Source: Spiroplasma platyhelix PALS-1 (GTDB taxonomy: Bacteria; Bacillota_I; Bacilli_A; Mycoplasmatales; VBWQ01). Taken from it: a DNA stretch of 64,000 nt. The DNA lies in NCBI RefSeq assembly GCF_021496725.1, contig NZ_CP051215.1:434001-498000 (forward strand), given 5' to 3'. Under the pieces are notes generated by a model. The model was given only the letters and a program-made list of their open reading frames with translations. It did no database searches and was not told where the DNA came from. The translations under genes were made by a program, and so were the position numbers. The stretch's first letter is position 1, and each line of letters opens with the position of its first letter. Positions 30,358-42,823 of the stretch are shown in pieces.

Positions 30358-30757
30358 AATAAAAAAATCATAAGCCACGTTCTGTACTTGCAAAGCAAGT
30401 GCTAATTATTTATCTATCAGCTAGTTAATAACTAAACTAACCAACCAATTTTATTTTCTGTTCTTTTTCAGAAAATAAATTCCCCTACCAAAATTTGGGT
30501 TTCTCACTTGTGGGGTTTACCGCGTTCCACTTGTTAAGTTTCCTTAACACTCGTCTCTATGGCACTTTTACAGACTAGAACCTTATCTTAAGTAATTTCA
30601 CTTATTTAAGACTTAGGTTTTTGTCAGCCGTTAGTTTGAAAAAACTACTTAAAGTTATTTTTTCCTTTAACACAAACCTTACTTTCATTTCAGAAAGTGT
30701 GAGCGTGGACTTTCCTCTACAAATTGGCATTTGCAGCAATTAGCTCATTCTTTATTC
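30358..30757 (-). ncRNA. rnpB: RNase P RNA
   Basis: Catalytic RNA that trims tRNA 5' ends. The minus strand contains the conserved P4 strand GAGGAAAGTCC with CACGCTC after it and, near the 3' end, ACAGAA...GGCTTA, plus GGTAAACCCCAC and the pairing of the two ends (gaataaagaatgagc with gcttatgatttttttattc) that defines P1. The roughly 400-nt length fits type B RNase P RNA. Ends are set from the P1 pairing and are accurate to a few bases. Confidence 0.93.
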
Positions 30758-30770
30758 TTTTTAGGGTTAA

Positions 30771-30799
30771 ATTATACCACTATTAATCTTCATTGACAA
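30771..30799 (-). promoter_or_regulatory. strong sigma-70-type promoter of rnpB, inside gpsB
   Basis: Perfect -10 TATAAT (30771-30776) and -35 TTGTCA (30794-30799) with a 17-bp spacer on the minus strand. It overlaps the last codons and stop of gpsB and fires about 10-15 bases before the RNA 5' end. Confidence 0.85.
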
Positions 30800-31112
30800 T
30801 AGTTTCTAATTTACTTAATCTTGTGATGATATCAACGTTTTCAACACCTTTAGCTTCTAAAGCCATCTTTTGTTCTTTTAGTAAAGAGTAACTTTCTTTT
30901 AATTTTGAAAATTCACGCACAAGCTTTTTATTATTTGTTTGTTCCAATGATAATTGTTCTTTTATTTTTTTAAGTTCTTTTTCTAATAATTCAAAGTAAA
31001 CTGTTAGTCAATCCAAAAATTGATCAACTTCTGAAGCATTATAACCTTTGTATTCAACAGTAAATTCCTTATCAAGGATTTCTTGCTTAATATTAATATT
31101 CTTAACATTCAT
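30783..31112 (-). CDS. gpsB: cell-division regulator GpsB (DivIVA domain)
   Basis: A 109-aa DivIVA-like protein. The N-terminal domain has ILDKEFTVEYKGYNASEVDQFLD, the membrane/partner-binding motif of GpsB/DivIVA, followed by a coiled coil (about residues 33-75). In Gram-positives GpsB tunes peptidoglycan synthases; a mollicute has none, so the protein may act with FtsZ and FtsA instead. Two in-frame ATGs (31118 and 31112) are possible; the second has the better spacing to GGAG. Its 3' end contains the rnpB promoter. Confidence 0.85.
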
Positions 31113-31177
31113 AATCATCAACTCCGAAAATAAAGGATTTTTCTTTTTTTAAGCTAAATATACCTTGAGGTGAAAAA

Positions 31178-31639
31178 ATGTTTTTTCAAAATCGTGGTAT
31201 GTATTTAGAATCTATTATTAATTATACTATTGAATTTTATAATAATGAAAGAAAAGCACTAATCTTCAAAAGCTGTCCTAAAATTATTATCAATCAGGGA
31301 AAATATTACTTTTTAAACCAAAGTACTGTTGACTATCATGGTGTCTATCAAGGAAAATATCTTTGTTTTGAAGCAAAAACAACTGAACAAACAATTCTAC
31401 CTTGAAAAAACATCAAACTCCACCAATGAAATTTTCTACTGTTAGCCTACAAACAACAAGCTATTAGTTTCATCATCATTTATTTTACTATCTATGAAAA
31501 ATATTATTTAGTTTTCATCAAAGAACTACTGCCATTAAAACAAGGAAAACTAACAATCACTTTTGAATGAATAAAGAAAAATGGGTATGAAATTCAACTC
31601 ATCAGCCCATTTTTATTAGATTTTATAAAAATTCTTTAA
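31178..31639 (+). CDS. recU: Holliday junction resolvase RecU
   Basis: Cuts four-way junctions after RecA-mediated exchange. The 153-aa protein has NRGMYLE, the nuclease core STVDYHGVYQGKYLCFEAKTT (Asp, Glu and Lys of the PD-(D/E)XK fold) and HQWNFLLLA. It lacks the long N-terminal arm of the Bacillus protein. GAGGTG lies 5 bases before the ATG. It is divergent from gpsB and its stop abuts the hup stop with no spacer. Confidence 0.93.
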
Positions 31640-31909
31640 TTATTTATTTAACTCTTCTTTAACATTTTTGCTAACCTTAAATTTTAAGGCTTTTGAAGCA
31701 GGAATGTTAATTGGTTTTCCATTTTGTGGATTACGTCCAGTTCTTGCCTTACGGTTAGAAACTGTAAAAGTACCAATTGGCAAGTGAATTCTTTCTTTAG
31801 AAACATTCTTCATAAATACATCAAAGAAGCTATCAAGAACTTCAGCAGTTTGTTTAGCCGAAATATTAGTATCTTTTGACACTAAACTAACTAATTCTTT
31901 CTTTGTCAT
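31640..31909 (-). CDS. hup: HU-family nucleoid protein
   Basis: An 89-aa histone-like protein. It has the dimer core MTKKELVSLVSKDTNISAKQ, the GTF.V..RKAR segment and the DNA-binding arm GRNPQNGKPINIPASKALKF. GGAGAG precedes the ATG. The TAA stop sits immediately next to the convergent recU TAA. A candidate extended -10 lies about 60 bases upstream. Confidence 0.97.
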   Translation of the reverse strand: MTKKELVSLVSKDTNISAKQTAEVLDSFFDVFMKNVSKERIHLPIGTFTVSNRKARTGRNPQNGKPINIPASKALKFKVSKNVKEELNK

Positions 31910-31967
31910 CAGAAACTCTCCTATCTTAACATTTTTTACAATCTAAAATTCTTTAGTTTGTAATGTT

Positions 31968-31976
31968 ATTCTATCA
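31968..31976 (-). promoter_or_regulatory. candidate extended -10 for hup
   Basis: TGATAGAAT on the minus strand (TG, one base, TAGAAT) about 60 bases upstream of hup. No clear -35. Confidence 0.4.
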
Positions 31977-32033
31977 TATAAACGAAAAGAAACTATTTAT
32001 TACTAAAAATATTGTTGAAAAAATAATTCTATT

Positions 32034-33365
32034 TTATTTTTCTTCTTTATACAAAGATTTACGGTTACGAAAAAGAATTTTAAGCGGTACACCTTGAAAA
32101 GCAAAATTATCACGAATCTGATTAATTAAAAATCTTTGATAAGAAAAATGACAATACTTTTTATTATTAACCATCAAAATAAAAGTTGGTGGACTGGTTT
32201 CAACTTGCGTTGCATAATAAATTTTTAATCTTCCACCATTAAAATTTGGTGCTTGATTAACTAATTGTGCTTTGTTAAGTACTTCATTTAAAGCACTAGT
32301 TTTGATTCTAATTTCCATATTTGTCAAGACAATTTGGATTGTCTTAAATAAGTTGCTAATTCTTGTCTTCTTTAAAGCTGATAAAAAAGTAACTAAAGCA
32401 TAATCTAAGTACTTAAATTTTGCCTTAATCTTTTTAGTGAATTCAATCATTGCCTGTTCATCATTTTTAACTAAATCTCATTTATTGACAACAATAATTA
32501 CTGGCTTATCCAAATTCTTAGCAATTCCTGCCACTGTTAGGTCTTGTTCAATAATGCCTTCACTTGCATCTATTAAAAACAAAATAACATCACTTCGTTT
32601 AACTGCATCTACTGTTCTCATCGCACTATATTTTTCAATATTCTCAGTAACTTTACCTTTTCTTCTAATTCCTGCTGTATCAATTAAACAATATTTTTGC
32701 TTATTATGTTGAAAATAAGTATCAACTGCATCAGTTGTTGTCCCTGCAATTGGTGACACAATTACACGATTTTGAGCTAATATCGCATTAACTAAACTTG
32801 ACTTACCAACATTTGGTCGGCCAATCACTGCTAAATTAGTTATTTGAGCAAGCTCAGTAGCTGTTTTATCGCCCAACTTTAAAATAACTTGATCTAACAA
32901 CTCACCAATTCCAATCCCATGACTAGCAGAAATTAAAATTGGTCAACCAAATCCTAAAGCTAAAAAATCAGCCACTAAATCACTATTATCAACTTGATCA
33001 TATTTGTTAGCAGCAATAATAATTGGCTTTTTAATTTTATACAACAATTTTGCTATTTCTTCATCTTCAACTGTTAGACCTTCTTGATACGAACATAGAA
33101 AAATAACCACATCAGCTTCATTAAGAGCAATATTTGCTTGGCTATTTATCTCAGTTTGAAAATCAACCTTAGCAAAACTAATTCCTCCTGTATCAATAAC
33201 AACAAATTCTTTTGTTAGCCACTGTGCAGTACCATAAATTCGATCTCTTGTTGTTTGGGGTGTATCGGTTGTAATTGCTGTTCTTTTTTGGGTAATTCGA
33301 TTAAATAGTGATGACTTACCAACATTAGGTTTTCCAACAATAACAACTTTTGCTAAATCTTTCAT
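32034..33365 (-). CDS. der: ribosome-assembly GTPase Der (EngA)
   Basis: A double-GTPase protein required for 50S assembly. The 443-aa product has the first G domain (GKPNVGKSSLFNR, DTGG, NKYD), the second (GRPNVGKSSLVNA, DTAGIRRKGK, NKWD with TGA for Trp) and a C-terminal KH-like domain. It lies 2 bases downstream of cmk. Confidence 0.97.
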
Positions 33366-33367
33366 AA

Positions 33368-34036
33368 TTAGTGCTCTTCTCTATACTTTAAAAAAATCTC
33401 TAAAAGTTTTTTTACTGTAGTTTGCAAATCATAATCACTATTATCTAAAACAATCGCATCTGAAACAATTGTTAGTTGTCCAACATTACGATTTTCATCA
33501 CCTTGATCACGATTAAGCATATCTTGATAGACACGATCTTGAGTTATATCAATCCCTTCAGAAAGATACTGTTTTCAACGACGGATACTTCTTGCTTGCA
33601 AAGAAGAAGTTAAAAAAACCTTTAATTCTGCATCTGGCAAAACAACACTAGTGATGTCTCGACCAACAACAATATAACCTTTTGGACTAACTATCTCTTG
33701 AATTTTCTTGACAAACTCTGCTCTAATTTCTGGGATGGCAGCAATAATTGGCACACTTTTTGTTACTGTTGAACTATAAATTTCATCAGTAATTGGTTGA
33801 TTGTTAAATAAAAAATGATTATTTGTTCATTTAATCTCAAAAGTATTTAAAGCAGATAATAAAAGCGTTTGATCTTGTAAGTTAAAATTATTTGCTAAAC
33901 AAAATAAAGTAAAACTACGGTAGATAATTCCTGTATCAACAAAAATATAATCAATTTCCTTTGCTAGTAATTGTGCTGCTGCACTTTTTCCTGAAGCTGC
34001 AGGACCATCAATGGCAATATTTATTTTTGAACTCAT
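33368..34036 (-). CDS. cmk: cytidylate kinase
   Basis: Phosphorylates CMP/dCMP. The 222-aa product has the P-loop IDGPAASGKS, VDTGIIYR and GRDITSVVLPDAELKVFLTS typical of the family, followed by RR near the lid region. It is directly coupled to der. GGAG is placed before the ATG. Confidence 0.96.
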
Positions 34037-34072
34037 TATTTTTCTCCGTTCTGATATTAGTAATTTAAATGC

Positions 34073-34732
34073 TTACTTCAACATTACCAATAAAACTAAT
34101 AATACAACAATAAGAACCAAGCTCACAATAATTGTTGCAAAAAAGACAAAACTAATTTTGTAACTATTTTTACCCTTAACTTTTAATTGTTGAAAATCAT
34201 CTTGCAATTTATTGTTATTAATTTTAATTTCTTTGATACTTTTTTCAAATTCTTGTGAATTATTATCTTTTTGATACTTCTTTTCTAAAGATTTTACAAA
34301 TGCATTGATGCTACTCATTTTACTTTCTAAATTCTTTTCAAATTCAACTATCTTTTGATTCATGCTCTCAATTAAAGTTGCATACTCTAAAGGATAGTCA
34401 ACTAACTTTTCTTTATCTCTTTCATAACTTTCACTGTTTGGTTGATAAGATTCAAAAACATTATTGATGTCAGATAAAATTTTAATCAACAAATACTTAT
34501 CTTTTGTTTCTAAATATTCAAAATTATTTTTTGCAGCTATATTGTCTAAATTAAGTAATTTTAAATGATCATTCACATTTTTGATAATCGGCGCAAAATA
34601 TTCCTTATTTAATTTTAGAAGTTGATTTTCATATTGTTCAATCTTTTTTTCTTGTTCTCAAATCAAAGCATTCTCTTGAATGTCTTTAGTAATTTGATTT
34701 CTTACCGGCTGATACTTATCAATTCTTGTCAT
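34073..34732 (-). CDS. tail-anchored coiled-coil protein next to smc
   Basis: A 219-aa protein with charged, Lys/Glu-rich heptad sequence over most of its length (about residues 20-185) and one very hydrophobic C-terminal helix (SFVFFATIIVSLVLIVVLL), so it should be a tail-anchored coiled coil facing the cytoplasm. AGGTG is 6 bases before the ATG. It lies 25 bases downstream of smc and 36 bases upstream of cmk, in the same transcript. A role linking chromosome or division machinery to the membrane is possible but speculative. No known family was recognised. Confidence 0.75.
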
Positions 34733-34757
34733 CTTTGCACCTAATACTTTCTTATTT

Positions 34758-37733
34758 CTAATTTAAACTAGCTGTTAGAGATTGCGTGCTGTTGTCAGCA
34801 ACAAATTTATTTTTCGCATCTGACAACTTAATTGTCACCATTTTTGTTACCCCTTGATTTTCCATTGTTGTTCCATATAAAACATCACAATTTTCCATTG
34901 TTCCAGGACGATGAGTAACAATAATAAATTGCGTTGTTTGCGAAAAAGTACGGACATATCTTGCAAAACGCTCTAAGTTAGCAGGATCCAATGGCGCTTC
35001 TACTTCATCTAAAATTGTTAGCGGTAGCGGCTTCACTTTTAAAATTGCAAACAAAACTGCTAGTGCAACTAAAGATTTTTCCCCTCCTGATAGTAAGTTT
35101 AGATTACTAATTTTTTTACCTGGTGGGTTAGCTAAAACTTCGATTCCTGTTTCTAAAATATTATCAGGTTGATTGTATCTTAATTGACAATTTCCGCCAC
35201 CAAACAAAATACGGAAAGTCTCTGGTAATACTTGATTAATTTGTTTGATTGTTTCATCAAACTGCTCAACCATAATCTTATCCATTTCATCAATCCCTTG
35301 TAACAATTCTTTTAAAGCTGCTGCTAGTTCATCATGCTTATTTTTTAATCTTAAATAACGTTCATTTTCATTTTCAAACTCTTCAATCGCATTGATGTTG
35401 ACAAAGCCTAAATCTTCTAAATCATTACGTAATTTTAAAACTAAACTTCTTGCTTCTTCTTCATTTTCTAATGGCTTGCTATACAATTCTTTGGCACGAT
35501 CAAAAGTTAAATGATAAGTTTCAACTAAACGTTTAAAAATTTGTTCAACTTTATTTTCTAGTTGAACTTGTTGGAGACGATCATTATTTAAAGTATTTGT
35601 TACTGTGTAGTCTTCTTGATGAAATACATAAACTTCATTTTCTAAAGTTTGCATTTCATTTAAACTTTCATGCTTTTCTTTACGAAGTTGTTGCAATTGT
35701 AAGTTAAATGTTTCTTGATGATGCTTATTAGCTTTATATTGCGCAAAAATATCATTTAATTCTTCATTATTTTCTAAAATAATTTTTTTACCTGTTAGAT
35801 TTTGATACTGTGTTGAAAGTAATTGCGATTCATTTTCTAAATCAACAATTTCATAATTTAATTTATTAGCTGTCAGTTCTGCTTTAGCAATTTGAGACTG
35901 AATACTATTAATTTCATTTTGAAAACCATCAATTTGGACATTAAGATTAATTAATTCTTCATCCAATAATTTAATTTCAGCATTAATTTCTTCTAAGTTG
36001 TAGTCTTTTTTTAATAAATTGCTATTGTTATTTTGATTTTGAAAACCACCAACAATTGCGCCCCCAGCTTTAATTAATTGACCATCTAAAGTGATACATT
36101 GATACTTAGCAGCAATTAATTTAGAAATAACTTGGGCATTAGCTAAATTTTCACAAACAATTGTTCTTCCTAAAAGAAAATCAACGGCTGTTTGATTATT
36201 AGCATCCTTAACCTTAACTAGATTATTCGCAAAAGCAATAAATCCTGTTTGACTATTAACAACAATTGCATCTTCTTGGCTTGCTCTTCTGACTTGAATA
36301 GTATTTAATGGTAGAAAAGTTGCAATCCCAGCACGATTTTCTTTTAAGAACTTAACTGCTTTAGCAGCATCCTTATCAGTTTTTGTAACAATATTATTTA
36401 AGTTTCTTCCTAACACAACACTAATAGATTGATGATAGAGTTCTGGTACTTCAATTAAGTTAGCAATAACATCAACAACACCATATAAACTCTGACGATT
36501 ATTTAATACTGTTTGGACACCTAAATTTTTTTGCATTTGCTTTTCTTGATTCAAAGCAAAAAAGTCTAGACTAGCTTTCTTTTTTCCTAAAGTATGATGC
36601 AAATTATTTTGTGACAATATTAAATCACTTTTCTGCAAATTCAATTCTTCTAACTTTGAATCTAATTGCTTTAAAGTGTCAGTTTCTTGTGTTTGAATTG
36701 TTTTTTTATGACTAATTTCATTTAATAGTTCTTGAATATCTTGTTCTAACTTAGCAATTTCTGATAAGCTCTGATCTTTTGTGTTTGTTTCTTTTGCTTT
36801 TAGTTCCAGTGCTTTCTTTTGTTGATCAAGAATATTTAATAAAGTATTCACATTAGAAAGATTCATTTCTAAACTATTAATGTTCTTATCTAAATCATAG
36901 CTTTTATTTTTTAAAAATTTTAATTTTTGTTCGTGATTAGAAATTTTTAATTTTAATGATGTTTTAATTTCATCATTTTTTGTAATATTGTTTGAAAGAA
37001 TTGCTAATTCTTCTTGGGCAATTGCACCATCTTTTACTAACAATGTAATCTCATATTTTTTCAAAGTATCACGAATTTGAATGTAATTTTTTGCTTTTTC
37101 TGCCTGTTTTGCAAGTGGTTCAATTTTTCTTGAAATTTCACTAACAATATCACTAACTCTTGTTAGATTTTCATTTGTTCTTTCTAACTTACGCAAACTT
37201 TCTTCTTTTCTTTTCTTATACTTAGCAACTCCAGCTGCTTCTTCAAATAATTGTCTTCTTTCTTCTGGTTTAGAATCAGCAAATTTAGAAACATTCCCTT
37301 GACTAATAATAGCTAAAGAACCCTTACTTAATCCTGTATCCATAACTAAATTTTGTACATCCTTTAATCGTACACGTGACTTATTGATATAATATTCATT
37401 TTCTGAACTATTACGATAAACTTTTCTTGTAATTTGAATTTCATTAAAAGGCGAATTAAAAATTTTAGTTGAATTATCAAAAACTAAAGTAACTTGCGCC
37501 ATATTTAATGGTGCTTTACCTTGGGCACCATTAAAAATAATATCATCAACTTTTTCACCACGCAGTGATTTAACTGATTGTTCACCTAAAACTCAACGAA
37601 TTGCATCATTAATATTTGATTTCCCACTACCATTGGGACCAACAATACCAACAATATTAGTGTTAAATTCTATTTTTAAATCATCGGCAAATGATTTAAA
37701 ACCATGTGCTTCAATTCTTTTTAAAAAAGCCAT
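34758..37733 (-). CDS. smc: chromosome segregation ATPase Smc
   Basis: The core condensin ATPase, partner of ScpA/ScpB above. The 991-aa protein has Walker A GPNGSGKSN (about residue 33), two coiled-coil arms, the hinge (about residues 415-565, with YGVVDVIANLIEVP and VVLGRNLNNIV), the C-loop LLSGGEKSL and Walker B ILDEVEAPLDP. The length is shorter than Bacillus Smc (about 1186) and similar to other mollicutes. TGA-Trp occurs near the N terminus at about 37593 (RWVLGEQ). AGGTG lies before the ATG. Confidence 0.97.
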
Positions 37734-37916
37734 ATTTTTTATCACCTATTTAATTAATTTGTTTATATTCTAACATGAATCATTAATTAAAACTGCTATC
37801 GTAATTATTTTTTTAACTGTTTAGTCTACCTAAAAGTATTCTAAAAGAAAAGAATATGTTAAAATTAAGAAAATTATATTCCACAATTAAAAAAGTAAAA
37901 TTAACTGGTGACTGAA

Positions 37917-38720
37917 ATGATAACTTCATTAAACAATTTAACACAATTTATTGCTTTGCTAATTTTGCCTTTAACTATTTTAATATTAAGTACTAAAATT
38001 AAATTTTATTTTAATGATTCTGTTGCAAAACGAAACAAAAAAATTAACAATAGTGAAGCAAATAATTTAACTTTAGAAAAACTTACAATTATTATTTTCC
38101 AGTTCATAATTTTATTTTTAAATCAAAAAACTAATTTGATTACAAATGTTGCTTTTGGGTTAATTTTACCTTTACATATAATCATTTGTTTCAGTTTTTT
38201 AATTAAAAGCAATGAAAAAATTAAAATTTGAAATAACTTATTTAATATCAAATTTATTATTTTAATTACTATTATTGCTTCACAACTATTATTTGTTTCT
38301 TGACAATTTCAAAATATCGTATTTTCAAGTAATAATCACTTTATTTGAATTATCATGTTTTATAGCACCTTCTGTTTTATGAGTTTTAAAGTTGGTAATC
38401 AAGCCTTATTGATCACTAAATATTTAATTTTGAATAGCTATAGAATTTTAATTTGTAAGCAAAATGATAATTTTTATTTCAACCAAAAAAAGATTTTTAA
38501 TCTTTATAGTAAAACAGAAGCAATTACTACTTTATGAAATTTTGAAAATTTAAAAAACACTAAAGAAATGAACTTAACTAATCCTAATGAAAAAAGTCAA
38601 AAAATTGTTAAAAATAATTGAATTCTTTTTCTAATTGGCTGCAATAATTTGCTTTGCAAAAATATTATTAAAACTCAAAAAATTTTCATCAATGGCTGAA
38701 AAATCAGTATAACAGAATAA
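37917..38720 (+). CDS. polytopic membrane protein, unknown
   Basis: A 267-aa protein with about five hydrophobic helices (near residues 5-28, 60-80, 82-102, 110-130 and 138-158) and a polar C-terminal third. Several TGA-Trp codons. GGTG lies 6 bases before the chosen ATG; a GTG within that site at 37908 is less likely. It is 42 bases upstream of the large FtsX-type permease and may be its partner. AT content is high. Family not recognised. Confidence 0.7.
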
Positions 38721-38762
38721 AAAATCCTTACTTAAAAAGAAAAAGATAAGAAAGGATAAAAT

Positions 38763-41700
38763 ATGAAAAAGAAAAAAATGCCCTTATTATTCAAAAATGC
38801 TTTCAAACAAGCATTACGAAATAAAATCCAATTAATTGGTCTAGCAATTCTAGTTTTGCTTTCTTCAACCATTTTTTCATTAATGCAAACCAGTGTTGCT
38901 CGTGTAAATAATGAATATCATGCTTTGATTTCTCAAGAACAATCTAATATTCATGATTTTGTTTTTGACCCTTATAATACTGTGAAATCAACAAATGCTC
39001 CAGCTCCTCCTTCTCCACCAAGCAATCCTCCTGATAATAGTGGTTCACTAGAAGACGAACAATTATATTTAAATGAAATTGCCAATGCTGATAGTAATAA
39101 ATTCATTTGAGATCGAATTGAAGCAAGAACACAACAAATCAACAATAATAATGATCCCAGAATTTTAAAGTTGATTGCTTACAATCAATATGCAAGAATT
39201 GATAAATTAGTTATTAGTCATGGCTACAATATTGGAGAAAATCCTAATATTATTACACCAATTAATAAACAAACAGTAATTAATAAAGAATTTGCTGAAA
39301 AAAATAATTTAGCAATTGGAGATGTCATTCGAGTTCAAGAAGATCGATTAGGTGCATCTTTAAAAGTAAACTATAATATTAATGATCCTGAATATAGTCC
39401 CTTCAACTGACTAGAAATTGTTGGTTATGGTAATTCAGCTGATTTTATTACCCCAATTATTGATCAAACAACTCCACTACCAAATAAAACTAGAGAAGGA
39501 ATATTATATGTTAGTCCTGAACAATTTGGTTTAACTCCACTAACTAATATTGATAACAATATTTTATGATATTACAATACAGGAGACGAAACGATTACAC
39601 GTTCTTCTAATAACGATGTTGAGATTTATTACGTTGGTAAGTGAATAACAAAAGAAAAAGATCTTGATGATGTTGTTGACTTTTTTAGAGCACGTTATGT
39701 TAGTATTAGTGATTCTTCAGCAAAACTAGTTTATGCACTTGGTGATAGTAATTATCGTTTTAATAATAGAACTGCTACTCTACCAAATACTACAAGTGGG
39801 TTTATCACTTTACTAATCGCTTTATTACTAATTGTTTTAGTAATTACTGGTATCACTGTTATTTTGATTACTTTTAAAAATATTGACAACACCAAACCAC
39901 AAATTGGAATTTTAAAATCATTAGGTTACTCAAATTGAAAGATTTTAATTACTTCCTTAGCTTACCCAATGATGGCTGCATTAATTGGAACTTTCTTAGT
40001 TTTCTTTCCTGCGTCAGGATTACAAATTTTAGTAGTCAACGCTTTTGCTAATTATTTTAATTTAAACTTTGGCAGTTTTATCTTTGATGGTTTAGGTTAT
40101 CTTTATTGTTTAATTTTAACTTTTGGTTTGCTATCACTAATTGCTTGAATTATTAGTGCTTTAATAGTAATTAAAAAACCAATTGATTTAATTAATAATA
40201 TTTCTAGAACGAGAGACTCAAAATTTACTAAATTTGTTAAAAAAACTAGTGTTCATCGATCATTTCTTACTAGATTTAGATTAGCATTATTTACATCTTC
40301 AATTGGCAAAATGGCAGCAGTTTCACTAACAATGTTTTTAGGAACAACTTTAATGACAACTGCCATTATTGGACCCAAAATCATGAGTGACAACCAAAGA
40401 GTTAGTTATACAGGAATGAATTATAAATCACTAACAGAATATGTTAACCCAACTTATAATTCTCCTTATACATTCTATAAAACTTATAACCCTAATAATA
40501 TTCCTTATCAAAATGAAGGAAACACTGAAATTAAACCTTGAAATTATGTAACAGATATTTACAATGAAGATACAGATTATTACAAACATCCAGAAAGATG
40601 AACGAGCGATGAATATATTGCCGAAGTTTTAGATAATAATATTAATGCTGAAGCTTATGCACCAATTGCTCCTGATCCAAAAGATCCATCTTCACTACTA
40701 ACCTTATCATTAAATGGTTTAACTTATTTTCATGGAAAAATGATGACAAAAAGTTTGCTATCTGCTTTAGATCAAAGTAATGGTGATCCAATGTTTATTC
40801 CTATTATTGTTATGTTAGCTTGACCAGAAGCAAATGCTAGCTATAACATTGCTAATAATACAACAGCAAGTGACTTATATAGTTTAGAAAACTATCAAAC
40901 ACTAAGAACTTTCTATAATAATTATCGTTCAACAATAAATATGAATTTAAATCCAAAAGTTGTCAGTGATGTTGATCCAATAGAAATTGATACATCAAAA
41001 TTTACTGATTTTGTAAAAAATACAAGTGCTTGAAAAGCAGATCAACCTAATTTTACAACAGAATTAAATAACTTTAACTTTGATAAACGTGATCGCAAAT
41101 ATCCCTTCCATTTAGAAAATGAAGCTGAATTATTAAATAATCCAACTCCAAAAAATGATGATATGAAAGACCAATGAATCAGAAAAACAATGATTTGATT
41201 CTATTCAATGTTTTATAATCGTCTTGGCCAAGCAATTGCACAAGGAACTTATACTAAATCTCCTTACTTTATCAAACAAAATATTGCCAAAGCATTTGAA
41301 GATCCTAATAGTCAATTTAATGTTAGTTTTAATGTTATTCCATTTGACAAACAAACTGATGAATTAGGTACTTATTTTGTTGGTCTTCCTGACATTAAAT
41401 TTAATGATAAACAGTATCCAATGAAAGTTTATGGTCTACAAAATGAAAGACAGTTAGGTCATGCTTCACTTATGCAACTATATGATACAAATGGTAATAC
41501 TTTAAATTCTAGTTTAGAAAGAACTAATACCGATGGAGCTATAAATATTGTTATTAATCAAACAATTGCTAAACAATTAAATTTGAAAAATAATGAAAAC
41601 TTCTATATGGCAACAAATGGCAATATTATGAAAGTAAAAAACGGTTCAGATTATACAGAGATTAATCCTGAAGAAATTAATTTTGAAAAAATTAATAATA

Positions 41701-42779
41701 ACCCCATTCCCGAAACTGAAAATAATGCAACACTTTTAAATCAAAATGTTTCCTATAATCAAATTCCTACTACCAGTGATGGTGCCTATGGTAATAGTGG
41801 AAATAATGCAACAAGCATGTTAAAAGAAGTTGCACAAGGAAATGTTGTTATTGATCACGATAATAAACCTTGACATAAATTTAAAGTCGCAGGTGTATAC
41901 AATGGTTATGGACAACCTAATGCATATATTTCTAAATCTCATGCTGATCAATTATTACGTTTTGTTGATTATAAAGATGAAGATGGTACAGAAAAACCAG
42001 GTGCTCAAAGATCGTTATATGAAATTTTTAAACATGAATGACAAGAAAAAGGCACAATTAGCAATATCGATTTTAATCAATTACGTAATCTTTCTTATGA
42101 AGAATTTAAAAATAATATTGCTGAAAACAATCCTTTAAAAATTCTCTTTAATAACGAATTCCCATTATTTAACTTTAAATTGTCTAATGCAAGTGATTTA
42201 GTAGATACAACTCAAACATTCTCAATCTCGCAAGATTATGGTGATTATAGCGCTTTAGGAATGAATGGTGGTAAAGATGGCAATGTAACTTACAAAGGCT
42301 ATGGTCAAGGAACTGTAACTAATCTACTACCATTATATGTTCATCAGCAACTACTATCGCAAATCACTCAACTAGTCAACACCATTCTCTTATTCTTCAT
42401 CATCTTTTCACTAGTCATCTCTTTCTTTATCATTCTGATAACAAGCAATTTAGTTATTTATGAAAATAGGAAGATTATTGTAACAATGAAAACCTTAGGA
42501 TATAGTGATGCCAAAATTACTAATATTGTTATTGGGATGTATCTACCACTAATTGCAACAATGTTCTTAATTGGATTCCCCGTTGGTTTATTCATTGTCC
42601 AATACATTGTCAACTACTTAGCCTATCATACAACCTGGGTACTGCCATTCTTATTTGCTTGATGAATTCCATTCGTTGTTGGTCTCATTGTTCTTGGAAT
42701 TTATGTTATTACTTATCTGATTGAATGATACGCAATGAAACGAATTAGAATCCTACAAGTTATGAATGAAACTAATTAA
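38763..42779 (+). CDS. giant FtsX/MacB-type ABC transporter permease
   Basis: A 1338-aa membrane protein with one N-terminal helix (about residues 20-42), a helix cluster at about 345-480 (GFITLLIALLLIVLVITGI and following), another helix at about 515 and a C-terminal cluster of FtsX type (LLFFIIFSLVISFFIILI; KTLGYSDAKITN). Two large extracellular regions of about 300 and 630 residues lie between them. The repeated KSLGYSN / KTLGYSD motif just after a helix is typical of FtsX-domain coupling helices. A Pro-rich stretch (APPSPPSNPP) follows the first helix. The ATPase is not adjacent and must be elsewhere. Substrate unknown; similar permeases in mollicutes may handle lipoproteins or peptides. 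Confidence 0.85.
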
Positions 42780-42788
42780 CTACTAATT

Positions 42789-42823
42789 AAAAAAATGGTC
42801 AAATTAATTTGACCATTTTTTTT
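42789..42823. terminator. bidirectional terminator between the permease and the P-type ATPase
   Basis: 17-bp perfect inverted repeat (arms aaaaaaatggtcaaatt and complement) between the two convergent genes; its edge touches the ATPase stop codon. Confidence 0.9.

Noticed and set aside
41830-42138. Overlapping open frame in a second frame within the large permease
   Set aside because: Composition is Asn/Ile/Lys-rich, as expected from an AT-rich shadow frame; the permease frame continues through the region.
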